This document shows, one piece after another, positions 41,502 to 50,476 of a stretch of 56,981 nucleotides of DNA. Origin of the DNA: UBA2163 sp964575575 (GTDB lineage Bacteria > Patescibacteriota > Minisyncoccia > Phycocordibacterales > UBA2163); assembly GCA_964575575.1 (NCBI GenBank), contig CAZNQQ010000002.1, forward strand, positions 1 to 56,981, given 5' to 3'. The notes below the pieces were generated by a model that saw only the letters and a list, made by a program, of their open reading frames with translations, was not told where the DNA came from and searched no databases. Positions within the stretch are counted from its first letter, which is position 1, and every line of letters starts with the position of its first letter. The translations under genes were made by a program, and so were the position numbers.

Positions 41502-43283
41502 TTACTTCCTAATATTATACATCTTGTAGAAATACGACTCTTTGTCTTTTAATAGCTCTTTTGGTGAACCTTTTTCACTGATTACGCCGTTTTCGATTAC
41601 TAATAGTTTATCAGAGTTTGTAATAGTTGAAAGTCTATGTGCAATGACAAGTATTGTTGTATCTCCTTTTAATTCTTCTATTACTTTCTGTACCTGCATT
41701 TCTGATTCATTATCAAGCGCACTTGTCGCTTCATCAAGCAAGAGAATGCTCGGCTGTTTTACAAGCACGCGCGCAATAGCAACTCTTTGTCTCTGACCTA
41801 CAGAGATCTGTATGCCACGCTCCCCAACTACAGTATTGAAACCGTCTGGAAGTGTTTTTATAAAATCATATATGTTTGCTTTCTTTGCTGCATCTATTAT
41901 TTCTTCTTCACTTATTGAATCTCTGTAAAATCTAATATTGTTTGCAATCGTATCATTAGTTAAGAAAATATCTTGAGAAATATAACCTACATTTTCACGC
42001 CAATCGCCCATCTTAATTGAATGAATATCTTTACCATCAAGATTAATTGAACCAGAATCTGGCGTAAAGAGCCTTAGAAGTAGATCGAACAATGTGGTCT
42101 TACCAGCACCTGACAGACCTATAATACCTATCATTTCACCCTTTTTTATAGACAAATTAACGTCTTTGAGTACACCTCTCTTTTCTTCGTACGAGAACAC
42201 AACATCCTTAAACTCTATAGAATCCTCAAATTCAAATGGGAGTTCGCCTTTGTCACCCTCTTGGTTTTCAAGTGCTTTTTGTCTATACTTCATAGTTTCG
42301 TAAAGATATGGGAACAGATTGTTTACCGTATGATAGTTTGACTGTAATATCTGAATGTATGAAAAGATTCTCTGTATCAAATACACCACAGCAAGTAATA
42401 CTGCAAAATTAAAAGCCGGAATAATATGTACCGAACCGGCAAATACAACTGCAATAAATATTACACTTATAGGTTGTATAAATACGGTTGAAAAAGCGCC
42501 AAGCATTGATGTCCTTATCTGAAAATCTTTCAAACTGTCAAAATGCTTGTTAGCTCTTTTTACAATAGCGTTTTCTGCTTTCATTGACTTCACCACCTTC
42601 ATGCCAAAGATTGATTCACTTACAGTGTTTGCAACTGTTTTATTCATTAGACTTCCTTTGTGCGATAATTGGCGTGTACGATATACCAATGGTTTAAATG
42701 AGATAAATATTAAAACACCAATACCTAATGTAACTACAGTAATCTGCCACGAAATATTTATAGCAACAGCAACGTACATTGTAAGTGCTGTAAAAATCAT
42801 GATTGTTTCTGCAATACTGGAGAACAACTTTGCACTTTGACGCACATCTGTAATAAGCACTGTTTCAAGATTTCCTGAGCGTTGTTTTAGTAGATATGGC
42901 CATTTGCTTTTGAGAGTACCACCAAACAAATCGCTTCTCATCTCTCTTTCATAATCAGCACGAATCTTTATCTTTATATAATTAAAAATAAGTAATACAA
43001 CCGCCTTAAGTAAGAAAGAGACAGAAATAAATATAAGTAGATATACTAAAGTAAATGGAATCCCTGCAAATGTAAAAGCTTTCTCAAGAGTTCGTGAAAT
43101 GAAATCTACTTCTCCAGCAGGATTACCAAAGAAAGAAGACAGTAACGGAATAAAGGCATTAACTCCAACACCTTCAATAATGCCGCTCAAAAAACCAAGT
43201 CCAGTCAAAACAATCACTTGGAATTTGTATTTTCTAAACGCGCGAAGAAATAAATCTATAAATATTTGATACTTTTTTTTCAT
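41502..43283 (-). CDS. ABC transporter, fused permease and ATPase (flippase type)
   Basis: The 593-residue protein has six membrane segments in its first 310 residues and an ATPase with Walker A GLSGAGKTT, signature VGQRQRVAIARVL (ISVGQRQ in place of LSGGQ) and Walker B ILLLDEATSALD with the H-loop VIAHRLST. This layout is shared by MsbA and PglK, which flip lipid-linked sugars. Lying between the CotH and GT genes, it is a good candidate to export the glycan or lipid-sugar of this locus. It overlaps the GT gene upstream by 4 bases. Confidence 0.9.
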   Translation of the reverse strand: MKKKYQIFIDLFLRAFRKYKFQVIVLTGLGFLSGIIEGVGVNAFIPLLSSFFGNPAGEVDFISRTLEKAFTFAGIPFTLVYLLIFISVSFLLKAVVLLIFNYIKIKIRADYEREMRSDLFGGTLKSKWPYLLKQRSGNLETVLITDVRQSAKLFSSIAETIMIFTALTMYVAVAINISWQITVVTLGIGVLIFISFKPLVYRTRQLSHKGSLMNKTVANTVSESIFGMKVVKSMKAENAIVKRANKHFDSLKDFQIRTSMLGAFSTVFIQPISVIFIAVVFAGSVHIIPAFNFAVLLAVVYLIQRIFSYIQILQSNYHTVNNLFPYLYETMKYRQKALENQEGDKGELPFEFEDSIEFKDVVFSYEEKRGVLKDVNLSIKKGEMIGIIGLSGAGKTTLFDLLLRLFTPDSGSINLDGKDIHSIKMGDWRENVGYISQDIFLTNDTIANNIRFYRDSISEEEIIDAAKKANIYDFIKTLPDGFNTVVGERGIQISVGQRQRVAIARVLVKQPSILLLDEATSALDNESEMQVQKVIEELKGDTTILVIAHRLSTITNSDKLLVIENGVISEKGSPKELLKDKESYFYKMYNIRK

Positions 43284-44674
43284 ACTGTTTCGACTTCACT
43301 AATAATAACATCTGCAAATCTTTTGCCAGAGTTTCCGTCGACTTTATAACAAAATCTGTCTCTTAACTTTTGCCTTTCGGAACCTTCAAGCTCTGGGTTT
43401 TCCAAATAACGATTTAGAATGTCTCTAAATCCCTCTCGCGACTCTGCAAGCTGTGTCGCGCGAGAATTAACGATTTCTAGATTATAGTCACTTGCATAAC
43501 AAAGCTTTAATGAATGCGACTTTTCCATTTCCTTGTATACATCATACGCAAAATGTATTACCGGTCTATCCAACGCCATAGCATCAAGAGCTATTGTCGA
43601 AGCCACATTCACCACTACATCGGCATGATATAGGCTATTCATAAAACGTTCCAGATGATACCAAGAATAATCAGCATGGTCCCTGAAACCTGCAGATGGA
43701 TTGTTGGAAAGATCCACTACTACATCCTTCTTTCCTAACAAATGAGTGAATTTCTTTTCTTCATCTTTGTAGAAAAAGTGGGGGCGAATCAAAAGTTGAC
43801 AATCTTTCTTAAGTTCGTTTTTGTCTATAAAATCGTGGATGATTGTTGCTATCTCCTTGTCCTCAGGTATTGCCTTGCCTTCCGATGTAAACAAAATGAT
43901 TGGTTTGTTTATATCAAGTCCAAATTCATTGCAGAACTTTTCTTTATTCCAAATCCTGTTTTTGTCTGTATAGTAATCAAATTGAGGTATACCAATAACT
44001 TTTATATTCTTTCTTTTATAGTTCTGAAACTTTTCTGACTGCTCTGCCATAAAGTCACTCCACACTACTAAAGTATCGACTTTTGCACGAAAACCTGCGC
44101 GTGATGGATTGTCCCAACTCTTTGGCATACCTACAACCCTTACTTTCATTTTTTTTGCAGCTTTTATAACAGCGGTTTCAATATCAGACATAATAGAAGT
44201 ACTCACTACAAGTGAGGGATTCTCTCTTTTAATCAGTTCTTTAAATTCTTTTACATCTTTTCTCTGCACAAAAAGATAATCCAACCATTTAACAAAATCC
44301 CGCAATATTCTCAATTTAGAAAGTGGTTTAAATATAATCTTGAAAAGCCAATAACGAAACGTGCTTAAGTCTTCTGGTTTTGAAAGTCCTCGTATGCCGT
44401 GCTTTAGTTTTAGTCCTATGTATTTGTTGTAAATAAGATATTTATTCAATCCTACAAATATTTTGTCAGGTAATGAATGTCCACGCTCTTCAAAATAAAC
44501 AAACTTTACATTTGGATGAGTAAACTCCTCCACAAAACGCTCATCGTTTGCAGCGGGTGTCAGTATTACAATATTGAATTTCTCACGCAAGATTTTATAG
44601 AAATCATTCTTTAGGAGATTCCTTGCCATCATTCCACGGATTATTGTTATTATTATTGTTTTTCTTGTATTCAT
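43280..44674 (-). CDS. GT-B-like glycosyl/glycerophosphotransferase, paralogue of 22736-24124
   Basis: The 464-residue protein opens MNTRKTIIITIIRGMMARNL, and has VRVVGMPKSWDNPSRAGF, IKVIGIPQFDYYTDKNR, LIRPHFFYKDEEKKF and MNSLYHADVVVNVASTIALD, colinear with the protein at 22736-24124. The C-terminal half is like CDP-glycerol or capsule GT-B transferases. It overlaps the ABC gene downstream (4 bases) and the kinase gene upstream (4 bases), so the three are coupled. Confidence 0.75.
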   Translation of the reverse strand: MNTRKTIIITIIRGMMARNLLKNDFYKILREKFNIVILTPAANDERFVEEFTHPNVKFVYFEERGHSLPDKIFVGLNKYLIYNKYIGLKLKHGIRGLSKPEDLSTFRYWLFKIIFKPLSKLRILRDFVKWLDYLFVQRKDVKEFKELIKRENPSLVVSTSIMSDIETAVIKAAKKMKVRVVGMPKSWDNPSRAGFRAKVDTLVVWSDFMAEQSEKFQNYKRKNIKVIGIPQFDYYTDKNRIWNKEKFCNEFGLDINKPIILFTSEGKAIPEDKEIATIIHDFIDKNELKKDCQLLIRPHFFYKDEEKKFTHLLGKKDVVVDLSNNPSAGFRDHADYSWYHLERFMNSLYHADVVVNVASTIALDAMALDRPVIHFAYDVYKEMEKSHSLKLCYASDYNLEIVNSRATQLAESREGFRDILNRYLENPELEGSERQKLRDRFCYKVDGNSGKRFADVIISEVETV

Positions 44675-45294
44675 GTTTTGTGTATTATTGTATCCACAAT
44701 TTTTTTAATATCATCTTTTAATGAGTCAAAAACAAATGCGTCTTGCTTCATAAAAATATCTGTAAATATATTTGTATTATTACTAATAGTTTTTTGCCAC
44801 TCTTCTTTGTCTAAATTTAAAAACGCACGAGGGATTCTTTTTCTTTTTTCCATACGTTTTATCCTTTCAGAGTCATTGCACAAAATTACAACTTGAATCT
44901 TATTTTGTACTGTAGCGAATCTATCAATGTATTTTTTTGCATCTAACTTAGAGATATTCTTCTCATACAAAGAAAGTCCGTATTGTACTAACCCTTCATC
45001 TAAAATAACATTGTGTTTCCTTCCAATTATTCTTGCTTTTTCGTTTCGTGCTATATACTCACTCAATAAATGAAGTTTGTGCCTTGTAAGACTAAAAGAG
45101 CCTCCTCCTTCTGATATTGTTTTTATGAAAAGTGAGAAAAACTTAATGAAAGAATGAAATAAAAAAATAACATTGTATTTAAATTTTTCTTTCCGAGAAT
45201 TAACAACGATATATTCCCACCCTGTATTAAGATTTAGCTCTCTAGCAATAGTTGTCTTTCCAGCGCCAGATGGACCAAAAAATTCGATTATCAT
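44671..45294 (-). CDS. P-loop small-molecule kinase-like protein
   Basis: The 207-residue protein has Walker A GPSGAGKT (residues 7-14), VILDEGLVQYG (a Walker B/DE block) and a helical lid with NDSERIKRMEKRKRIPRAFL. This is the layout of cytidylate/thymidylate or adenylylsulfate-type kinases, but the substrate cannot be named. Similar genes occur in capsule loci. It starts 3 bases after the fcl stop and overlaps the GT gene by 4 bases. Confidence 0.7.
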   Translation of the reverse strand: MIIEFFGPSGAGKTTIARELNLNTGWEYIVVNSRKEKFKYNVIFLFHSFIKFFSLFIKTISEGGGSFSLTRHKLHLLSEYIARNEKARIIGRKHNVILDEGLVQYGLSLYEKNISKLDAKKYIDRFATVQNKIQVVILCNDSERIKRMEKRKRIPRAFLNLDKEEWQKTISNNTNIFTDIFMKQDAFVFDSLKDDIKKIVDTIIHKT

Positions 45295-45297
45295 AAT

Positions 45298-46242
45298 TTA
45301 TTCTTTTATAGAATTCTTATACCACTCTATTGTCCTTTTTAGACCTTCTTTAAAATCTGTACTAGCACGAAATCTAAATTCTTTTTCGGCACGATTTACA
45401 TCAAGCGCTCTACGAGGTTGTCCGTCCGGCTTAGAGGTATCCCAACGTATCTCTCCTTTAAAACCCATTAAATCGCTTATAGTTTCTATTAAATCTTTTA
45501 TAGAAATTTCTATTGGAGACCCAAGATTTACTGGGTGTACTCCGTCATATTTTTCTGCTGCAAGCACTATACCCTCCGCCGCATCTTCAGCATATAGAAA
45601 TCCCCGAGTTGCTTTACCTGTACCCCAGACTTCTATATGATCATCCCCTGCTTTTTGAGCTTCATATACTTTGCGAATAAGTGCAGGAATAACATGCGAG
45701 CTTGATGGATCAAAATTATCTCTTGGACCGTACAGATTGATTGGCATAAGATAAACTGAATTAAAATTGTACTGGTCACGATACGCTTGTCCCTGTACTA
45801 ACATCATTTTTTTTGCCAGACCATATGGAGCGTTTGTCTCTTCTGGATACCCGCTCCAAAGGTCATCTTCCTTGAAAGGGATTGATGTAAATTTAGGATA
45901 AGAACAAATCGTACCTATTGCTACGAATTTTTTAGTCCCTGCCTGTCTAGCCGCTTCCATAATGTGTGCGCCCATCATAAGATTATCGTAGTAAAGCTCT
46001 CCTGGTTTTTCTTTGTTTAATCCTATCCCGCCGACATTACCAGCAAGATGTATTACTAAGTCTTTTCCTGATACCGCACTTTTGCAGTTTTCAAAACTCC
46101 TTAAATCAGTGTCTTTAGACCTTGGTACAAATATGTTCTCTCTCGGTACACCACGCTCTAAAAGTTTATTCACCACAAAAGAGCCGAGAAACCCCGCCCC
46201 ACCTGTCACTAGTATTTTTTTATTTTTTAAGTCTATAGACAC
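45298..46242 (-). CDS. fcl: GDP-L-fucose synthase
   Basis: The enzyme epimerises and reduces GDP-4-keto-6-deoxymannose to GDP-L-fucose with NADPH. The 314 residues have the SDR loop KKILVTGGAGFLGSFVVNKL, HLAGNVGGIGLNKEKPGELY, the catalytic YGLAKKM block and INLYGPRDNFDPSSSHVIPA, which are typical of Fcl/WcaG. Gmd, which makes its substrate, is encoded at 47097-48089 in another minus-strand block. It is the first gene of the operon that runs to DUF4956. A TATAAT at 46268-46273 gives a leader of about 20 bases. Confidence 0.93.
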   Translation of the reverse strand: MSIDLKNKKILVTGGAGFLGSFVVNKLLERGVPRENIFVPRSKDTDLRSFENCKSAVSGKDLVIHLAGNVGGIGLNKEKPGELYYDNLMMGAHIMEAARQAGTKKFVAIGTICSYPKFTSIPFKEDDLWSGYPEETNAPYGLAKKMMLVQGQAYRDQYNFNSVYLMPINLYGPRDNFDPSSSHVIPALIRKVYEAQKAGDDHIEVWGTGKATRGFLYAEDAAEGIVLAAEKYDGVHPVNLGSPIEISIKDLIETISDLMGFKGEIRWDTSKPDGQPRRALDVNRAEKEFRFRASTDFKEGLKRTIEWYKNSIKE

Positions 46243-46267
46243 ATTCAGATCTCAATATATTACCATG

Positions 46268-46273
46268 ATTATA
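46268..46273 (-). promoter_or_regulatory. -10 box (TATAAT) of the fcl operon
   Basis: TATAAT on the minus strand ends 25 bases before the fcl ATG, giving a leader of about 20 bases. The -35 region is poor. It faces the Nudix promoter at 46299-46327. Confidence 0.4.
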
Positions 46274-46298
46274 ACAAGGATTATCGCAAATCAGTGAC

Positions 46299-46327
46299 TT
46301 GACAAATATATAATTATCTGCTTTACT
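46299..46327 (+). promoter_or_regulatory. Promoter of the solitary Nudix gene
   Basis: TTGACA (46299-46304), a 17-base spacer and TTTACT (46322-46327) predict a start near 46334 and a leader of about 47 bases. A strong Shine-Dalgarno-like AAAGGCGGTG then precedes the TTG start at 46381. The opening TTGACAAATAT is identical to the sRNA promoter at 10577. Confidence 0.6.
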
Positions 46328-46380
46328 GTAGGTTGAAATATCTTAGTTTTTTGACTTTACATACAGAAAGGCGGTGAAAA

Positions 46381-47025
46381 TTGAACGCAGCAATAGAACA
46401 ATTTAAGAAAATAGCAGGAGAAGAAAGATTCAAAGGGTGGCCGTTAGTTGGAAAACATGAACTCGGTGAAAAAATTCCATTTTTTGGACAAGTGCTGAAT
46501 TACAGACTCCAAACTGGCGCTGGAGTGGAAGATTATACTTCTATTCTCCGTTACTTTGGATGGGCTGTCACATTTGGTGTCACTAAATACAATCAGGTTA
46601 TTACTTTAATACAGTGGAAACCTGGTGTAAATTGCGCCAGCTGGGAATTACCTCCTGGAGGGATCGGCAAAATTGATTCTAATGCCACAAACGAGGAAAT
46701 ACTTGCGAAAACAAAAGAGATATATCTTCGCGAGACAGGTTTCGGTGGTGGTAATTGGGAAAAACTTGGTCAAATAATGATGGAAACTGGTAAATACAGA
46801 GGTGCTGGACCAGACGATCATGGTCTTCCTGCACACCTGTTTCTTGCAACCGACTTAGAACATCAAGTAGCTGCAAGGAATCCGAAAGCAAACGAAATCA
46901 TGGAAACCTTAATGGTACCGCTAGATGAATTTGAAGAGGTCATATTGTCAGGACATTTTGCTGAAGCAAGTGCAGTTGCATGCGCATTGCTCGCATTAAG
47001 AAAACTCTCTCCAGTATCTGTCTGA
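46381..47025 (+). CDS. Nudix hydrolase-like protein
   Basis: The 214-residue protein starts with TTG, supported by AAAGGCGGTG a few bases upstream. It has WELPPGGIGKIDSNATNEEI and KEIYLRETGFGGG, the Nudix box GGx-E...REUxEExGU with Lys for the Arg and Arg for one Glu. Metal binding may thus be altered. It probably hydrolyses a nucleotide or NDP-sugar; the substrate is not known. It is a single gene with its own promoter and terminator, inserted between the fcl and gmd blocks, with a slightly higher GC content than its neighbours, so it may be acquired. Confidence 0.75.
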   Translation: MNAAIEQFKKIAGEERFKGWPLVGKHELGEKIPFFGQVLNYRLQTGAGVEDYTSILRYFGWAVTFGVTKYNQVITLIQWKPGVNCASWELPPGGIGKIDSNATNEEILAKTKEIYLRETGFGGGNWEKLGQIMMETGKYRGAGPDDHGLPAHLFLATDLEHQVAARNPKANEIMETLMVPLDEFEEVILSGHFAEASAVACALLALRKLSPVSV

Positions 47026-47054
47026 TAGAGTGTTGTGTAGTTTTAGTTAATAAT

Positions 47055-47094
47055 AATTGCGATTGAAAAGAATTTTTTTCAATCGCAATTTTTT
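47055..47094. terminator. Bidirectional terminator between the Nudix gene and gmd
   Basis: A perfect 15-bp stem (47055-47069 with 47076-47090) and 6-base loop is followed by T tracts on the plus strand, with A-rich arms giving U-rich ends on the minus strand. It serves the Nudix gene and, 6 bases from the gmd stop, the gmd operon. Confidence 0.8.
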
Positions 47095-47096
47095 AT

Positions 47097-48089
47097 TTAT
47101 AATCCATGCTGCTTCAAATCTGATTGAACCATAACCTTTACTAAATCATCAAATTTTGTTTTTGGTTCCCAACCGAGTTTTTCTTTTGCTTTTGAAATAT
47201 CAGCTTTAAGCACATCTACTTCGGACGGCCTATAATAACGCTGATCAATCTCAACATAGTTCTCCCAATCAGGAATACTTGCATGCCGAAAAGCACTTTC
47301 CACAAAATCTTTTACAGAGTATGTCTCCCCTGTACCTATTACATAATCATCAGGCTCATCCTGCTGAAGCATAAGCCAAGCAGCTTCCATGTATTCTGGC
47401 GCATAGCCCCAGTCACGTTTAGCGTCTAGATTGCCAAGATAGAGCTTTTTATCAAGACCTGCTTTTATACGTGCAACCCCGCGTGTTATTTTCCTTGTTA
47501 CAAATGTCTCCCCTCTTCTTTCGCTCTCATGGTTAAAAAGTATTCCATTTACAGCAAATATTCCATATGCCTCTCTATAATTAACAGTTGTATGGTATGC
47601 AAATACTTTTGCGCAACCATATGGACTCCTTGGATGAAATGGCGTCTTTTCGTTTTGTGGAGGAAGGGCTGAACCAAACATCTCACTTGATGACGCTTGA
47701 TAGAATCTAATTTTCTTTCCACCTTGTTTTTGTAAATCTTTTATCGCCTCTAGAAGCCTTATGGTACCAAGACCTGTTATGTCAGCTGTATACTCTGGTG
47801 TATCAAAAGAAACTCTTACATGAGACTGTGCACCAAGGTGATAAACCTCATCTGGCTGAATATCAAAAATTAATTTTCTTATATTCCCTGTATCAGACAA
47901 ATCGCCATAATGCAAAAACAGTCTTCTTCCTTTGTCATGCGGATCTTGATATATGTGGTCTATCCTGTCTGTATTTATAGACGATGACCTTCGTTTTATA
48001 CCGTGTACTTCATACCCCTTATCAAGCAAAAACTCTGCTAAGTATGAACCATCCTGACCTGTTATTCCTGTTATAAATGCTTTTTTCAT
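47097..48089 (-). CDS. gmd: GDP-mannose 4,6-dehydratase
   Basis: The 330-residue enzyme makes GDP-4-keto-6-deoxymannose, the precursor of GDP-L-fucose. The NADP loop is KKAFITGITGQDGSYLAEFL, then GIKRRSSSINTDRID, YHLGAQSHVRVSFDTPEY, the catalytic SEMFGSALPPQNEKTPFHP and YGCAKVF, and NGILFNHESERRGETFVTRK. This is a highly conserved form. It follows a GT4 gene by one base and is the last gene of its operon. fcl (45298-46242) completes the pathway. Confidence 0.96.
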   Translation of the reverse strand: MKKAFITGITGQDGSYLAEFLLDKGYEVHGIKRRSSSINTDRIDHIYQDPHDKGRRLFLHYGDLSDTGNIRKLIFDIQPDEVYHLGAQSHVRVSFDTPEYTADITGLGTIRLLEAIKDLQKQGGKKIRFYQASSSEMFGSALPPQNEKTPFHPRSPYGCAKVFAYHTTVNYREAYGIFAVNGILFNHESERRGETFVTRKITRGVARIKAGLDKKLYLGNLDAKRDWGYAPEYMEAAWLMLQQDEPDDYVIGTGETYSVKDFVESAFRHASIPDWENYVEIDQRYYRPSEVDVLKADISKAKEKLGWEPKTKFDDLVKVMVQSDLKQHGL

Positions 48090-48090
48090 A

Positions 48091-49224
48091 TTAATTGTTT
48101 ACAAAATTAAGAATCTTCTCTACTCTTTTTTGCCATGTAAATTCATGGACTTCACTATATGCTTTGTTTGAAAGTTTTTCTCCCATAGAATGATTTTCTA
48201 ACAAAGTGTTTACTTTTTCTGCAAGACTTTTAGGATTATCTGGTTCAAACAAAAGTGAGTTTTCATTATCTTTAAGATATTTAGAAAAACTCGGAAGGTC
48301 ACTTGCAACTACTGGAACACCTGATGCCATGTATTCAAATAATTTAATGGGTGTTGTATACATAGCAGACCTTTTCTCTTTTGCTGTATTGGGAAGTACT
48401 AATACGTCCGCTGATTTGATAAATTGTATCACTTTTTTATGGGGAGAAAAACCTCTAACAACAACTCTCTCTATATTATTTTCAGATATATATTTATTGA
48501 TATCATCCATATTTTCTACAGTGCCTCCCACAAGCACTAGAGTTGCGTTTTCAGATATTTTATTAACACTGTCTAACAACGTATATACACCTTTCCATGT
48601 ATAAAAATGCCCCACATAAAGAACCACCTGTGTATTTTCTTTTAAACCAAATTGTTTAAATACTGACCTATCTCTCTCAAGCCTGACAAACTCACCAATA
48701 TCAACACCGTTTGGTATAGTTATATAACTATCTTTTTTAACATGAAGTTGCTCATAAACAGCCTCAAGATTATGCGCTACTATTACCTTTCTTTTAATCT
48801 TTCTAAGAAAAGCTCCGTAGACAAACAAGCTAGACTTCGGTAGCTCATGATCTTCAAAGATAACCTTTATACCAAAAAGTGTCATTGCAAAAGCGAGCAC
48901 AATCTCTCTTACATAGACAATATCTGGCTTCTTTTTAAAGACGTAAAATATAGAGCTAATAATAAAAGAAAGGTACTGTAACCAGAATTTTATTCTTCCA
49001 AGCTTACCTAAATCAAAATCAAAAGAAAAAACTTTTGTTATATTAAATTTTTTCCCCTCACCGTAGTATACAAAAGGGTCTTCTTTCAAATGGTTGAACC
49101 TTTTTGGTATTACAAGTTCTACATTATTTCCAGATTGCGCAAAAGCGCTACACATTTTCATTATCTGAATACCATGCGCTCGCTCTGTGGGTAATCTTAT
49201 ATGTGCGATGTATAGAATTTTCAT
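48091..49224 (-). CDS. Glycosyltransferase family 4
   Basis: The 377-residue GT-B protein has the N-terminal acceptor half (MKILYIAHIRLPTERAHGIQ) and a donor half with ITIPNGVDIGEFV, VVLYVGHFYTWKGVY, FIKSADVLVLPNTAKEKRSA and LFEYMASGVPVVASDLPSF, the usual GT4 donor-site glutamates. The sugar it transfers is not known. It lies one base upstream of gmd and 3 bases downstream of the next GT gene, so fucose chemistry and transfer are co-expressed. Confidence 0.88.
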   Translation of the reverse strand: MKILYIAHIRLPTERAHGIQIMKMCSAFAQSGNNVELVIPKRFNHLKEDPFVYYGEGKKFNITKVFSFDFDLGKLGRIKFWLQYLSFIISSIFYVFKKKPDIVYVREIVLAFAMTLFGIKVIFEDHELPKSSLFVYGAFLRKIKRKVIVAHNLEAVYEQLHVKKDSYITIPNGVDIGEFVRLERDRSVFKQFGLKENTQVVLYVGHFYTWKGVYTLLDSVNKISENATLVLVGGTVENMDDINKYISENNIERVVVRGFSPHKKVIQFIKSADVLVLPNTAKEKRSAMYTTPIKLFEYMASGVPVVASDLPSFSKYLKDNENSLLFEPDNPKSLAEKVNTLLENHSMGEKLSNKAYSEVHEFTWQKRVEKILNFVNN

Positions 49225-49227
49225 ATA

Positions 49228-50412
49228 CTAAATAATTTTTGAAAGTATAGCTTCCATGTTTTTTGTGAATCTTTCTTTTGAATATTCATCGAGTGCAAAG
49301 GATTGTGTTTGGCTGATTTGTCGATTAAGTTCTTTTTCATCCATGTTATATATTTGTCCAACCTTTTTTTCTATCTCATCAACACTACAATCATTTAGAT
49401 ACATGCCATAACCCTCTGGTAATTGTACACCTGTGCCCACACTTACAAGCGGATATAGTCCTGTCTGCATCATGGTTGTACAAGCTACAGAGATCGACTC
49501 ACTTGCACTAGGTGCAATAAAACATACGCATCGTCTGATTATATCTCTAAACTCTTTGCTTTTTGGATTCATATGTCCATGGAGTTTTATGTTCGGCAAT
49601 TCTGAAAGTTCATGTTTATATATCTTCATAAAATCAGGTTCGCTCTCAACAGAGCCAACAATATTAAGCGTCCATTGTGGGTTCTTTGCAAAGACATCGA
49701 GTATGAGATCCAAACCTTTGAGCACAGCCCCTACGCCAAAATACCATATAAATTCTCGCTCACCCCCAACAAGCTCTTCTTTATTTTTAATATATACAGA
49801 AGAAGACGCCACTGGTATTGCTATTATTTTGCTATAGAATTCTTCGTGGAATGTTCTTTTTGCATTTTCTCCAAAAACAATAACCTTGTCTGACAACTTC
49901 AAAATAGCATCTTCCATTTTCTCGTATGGCTCTTGCCTTTTGGGTGAATACAAAGCTCCTGTTCGTCTGTCTGAAAGTTTATTTATACGCTCTATCTCCT
50001 TTAGGTTTGTATGCTTAAGTGATGATGTTCCAGGGTGCCATATCTTAATAGCATCTCTACCTTCAGGTGCGTATGCGACAAGTCTTAACAAATCTCCAGA
50101 GAAAGAAAAAATAGCGTCATATTTTTTTTGTGGAATGAAATTATGATTATTATAGTGAATACAATCTACAACGTAACCATACTTATTAAATATAGAAATT
50201 ATTTCATTACTCATCCATGCACACGAATGAAAGTCTAAAGACTTGTGATCCTTGGGAAGTCCAGCAGAAGTAATAGAATAGCTCACTAATGCACGACCTT
50301 TTATAGGACCTTTTTTAGGCTTTATAGTTGCACACTTAAAATACTTCTTTTGATATTTTAAAGGAAGATATTCTCTATATTTTTTGAGGTAATTACGTAT
50401 TAATTTTTTCAT
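49228..50412 (-). CDS. Glycosyltransferase (GT-B, GT4-like)
   Basis: The 394-residue protein has a basic N-terminus (MKKLIRNYLKKYREYLPLKY) and a donor half with EFIWYFGVGAVLKGLDLIL, WTLNIVGSVESEPDFMKIY, and CFIAPSASESISVACTTMMQ, GT4-like but divergent. The donor is not known. It is the second gene of the epimerase-GT-GT-gmd operon, 64 bases after the epimerase. Confidence 0.78.
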   Translation of the reverse strand: MKKLIRNYLKKYREYLPLKYQKKYFKCATIKPKKGPIKGRALVSYSITSAGLPKDHKSLDFHSCAWMSNEIISIFNKYGYVVDCIHYNNHNFIPQKKYDAIFSFSGDLLRLVAYAPEGRDAIKIWHPGTSSLKHTNLKEIERINKLSDRRTGALYSPKRQEPYEKMEDAILKLSDKVIVFGENAKRTFHEEFYSKIIAIPVASSSVYIKNKEELVGGEREFIWYFGVGAVLKGLDLILDVFAKNPQWTLNIVGSVESEPDFMKIYKHELSELPNIKLHGHMNPKSKEFRDIIRRCVCFIAPSASESISVACTTMMQTGLYPLVSVGTGVQLPEGYGMYLNDCSVDEIEKKVGQIYNMDEKELNRQISQTQSFALDEYSKERFTKNMEAILSKII

Positions 50413-50476
50413 AAAAAAAGCTATTCACCCAATCTAGCTCATTAGTATATATAACCATTAAAAACCCCTAAAGTTA

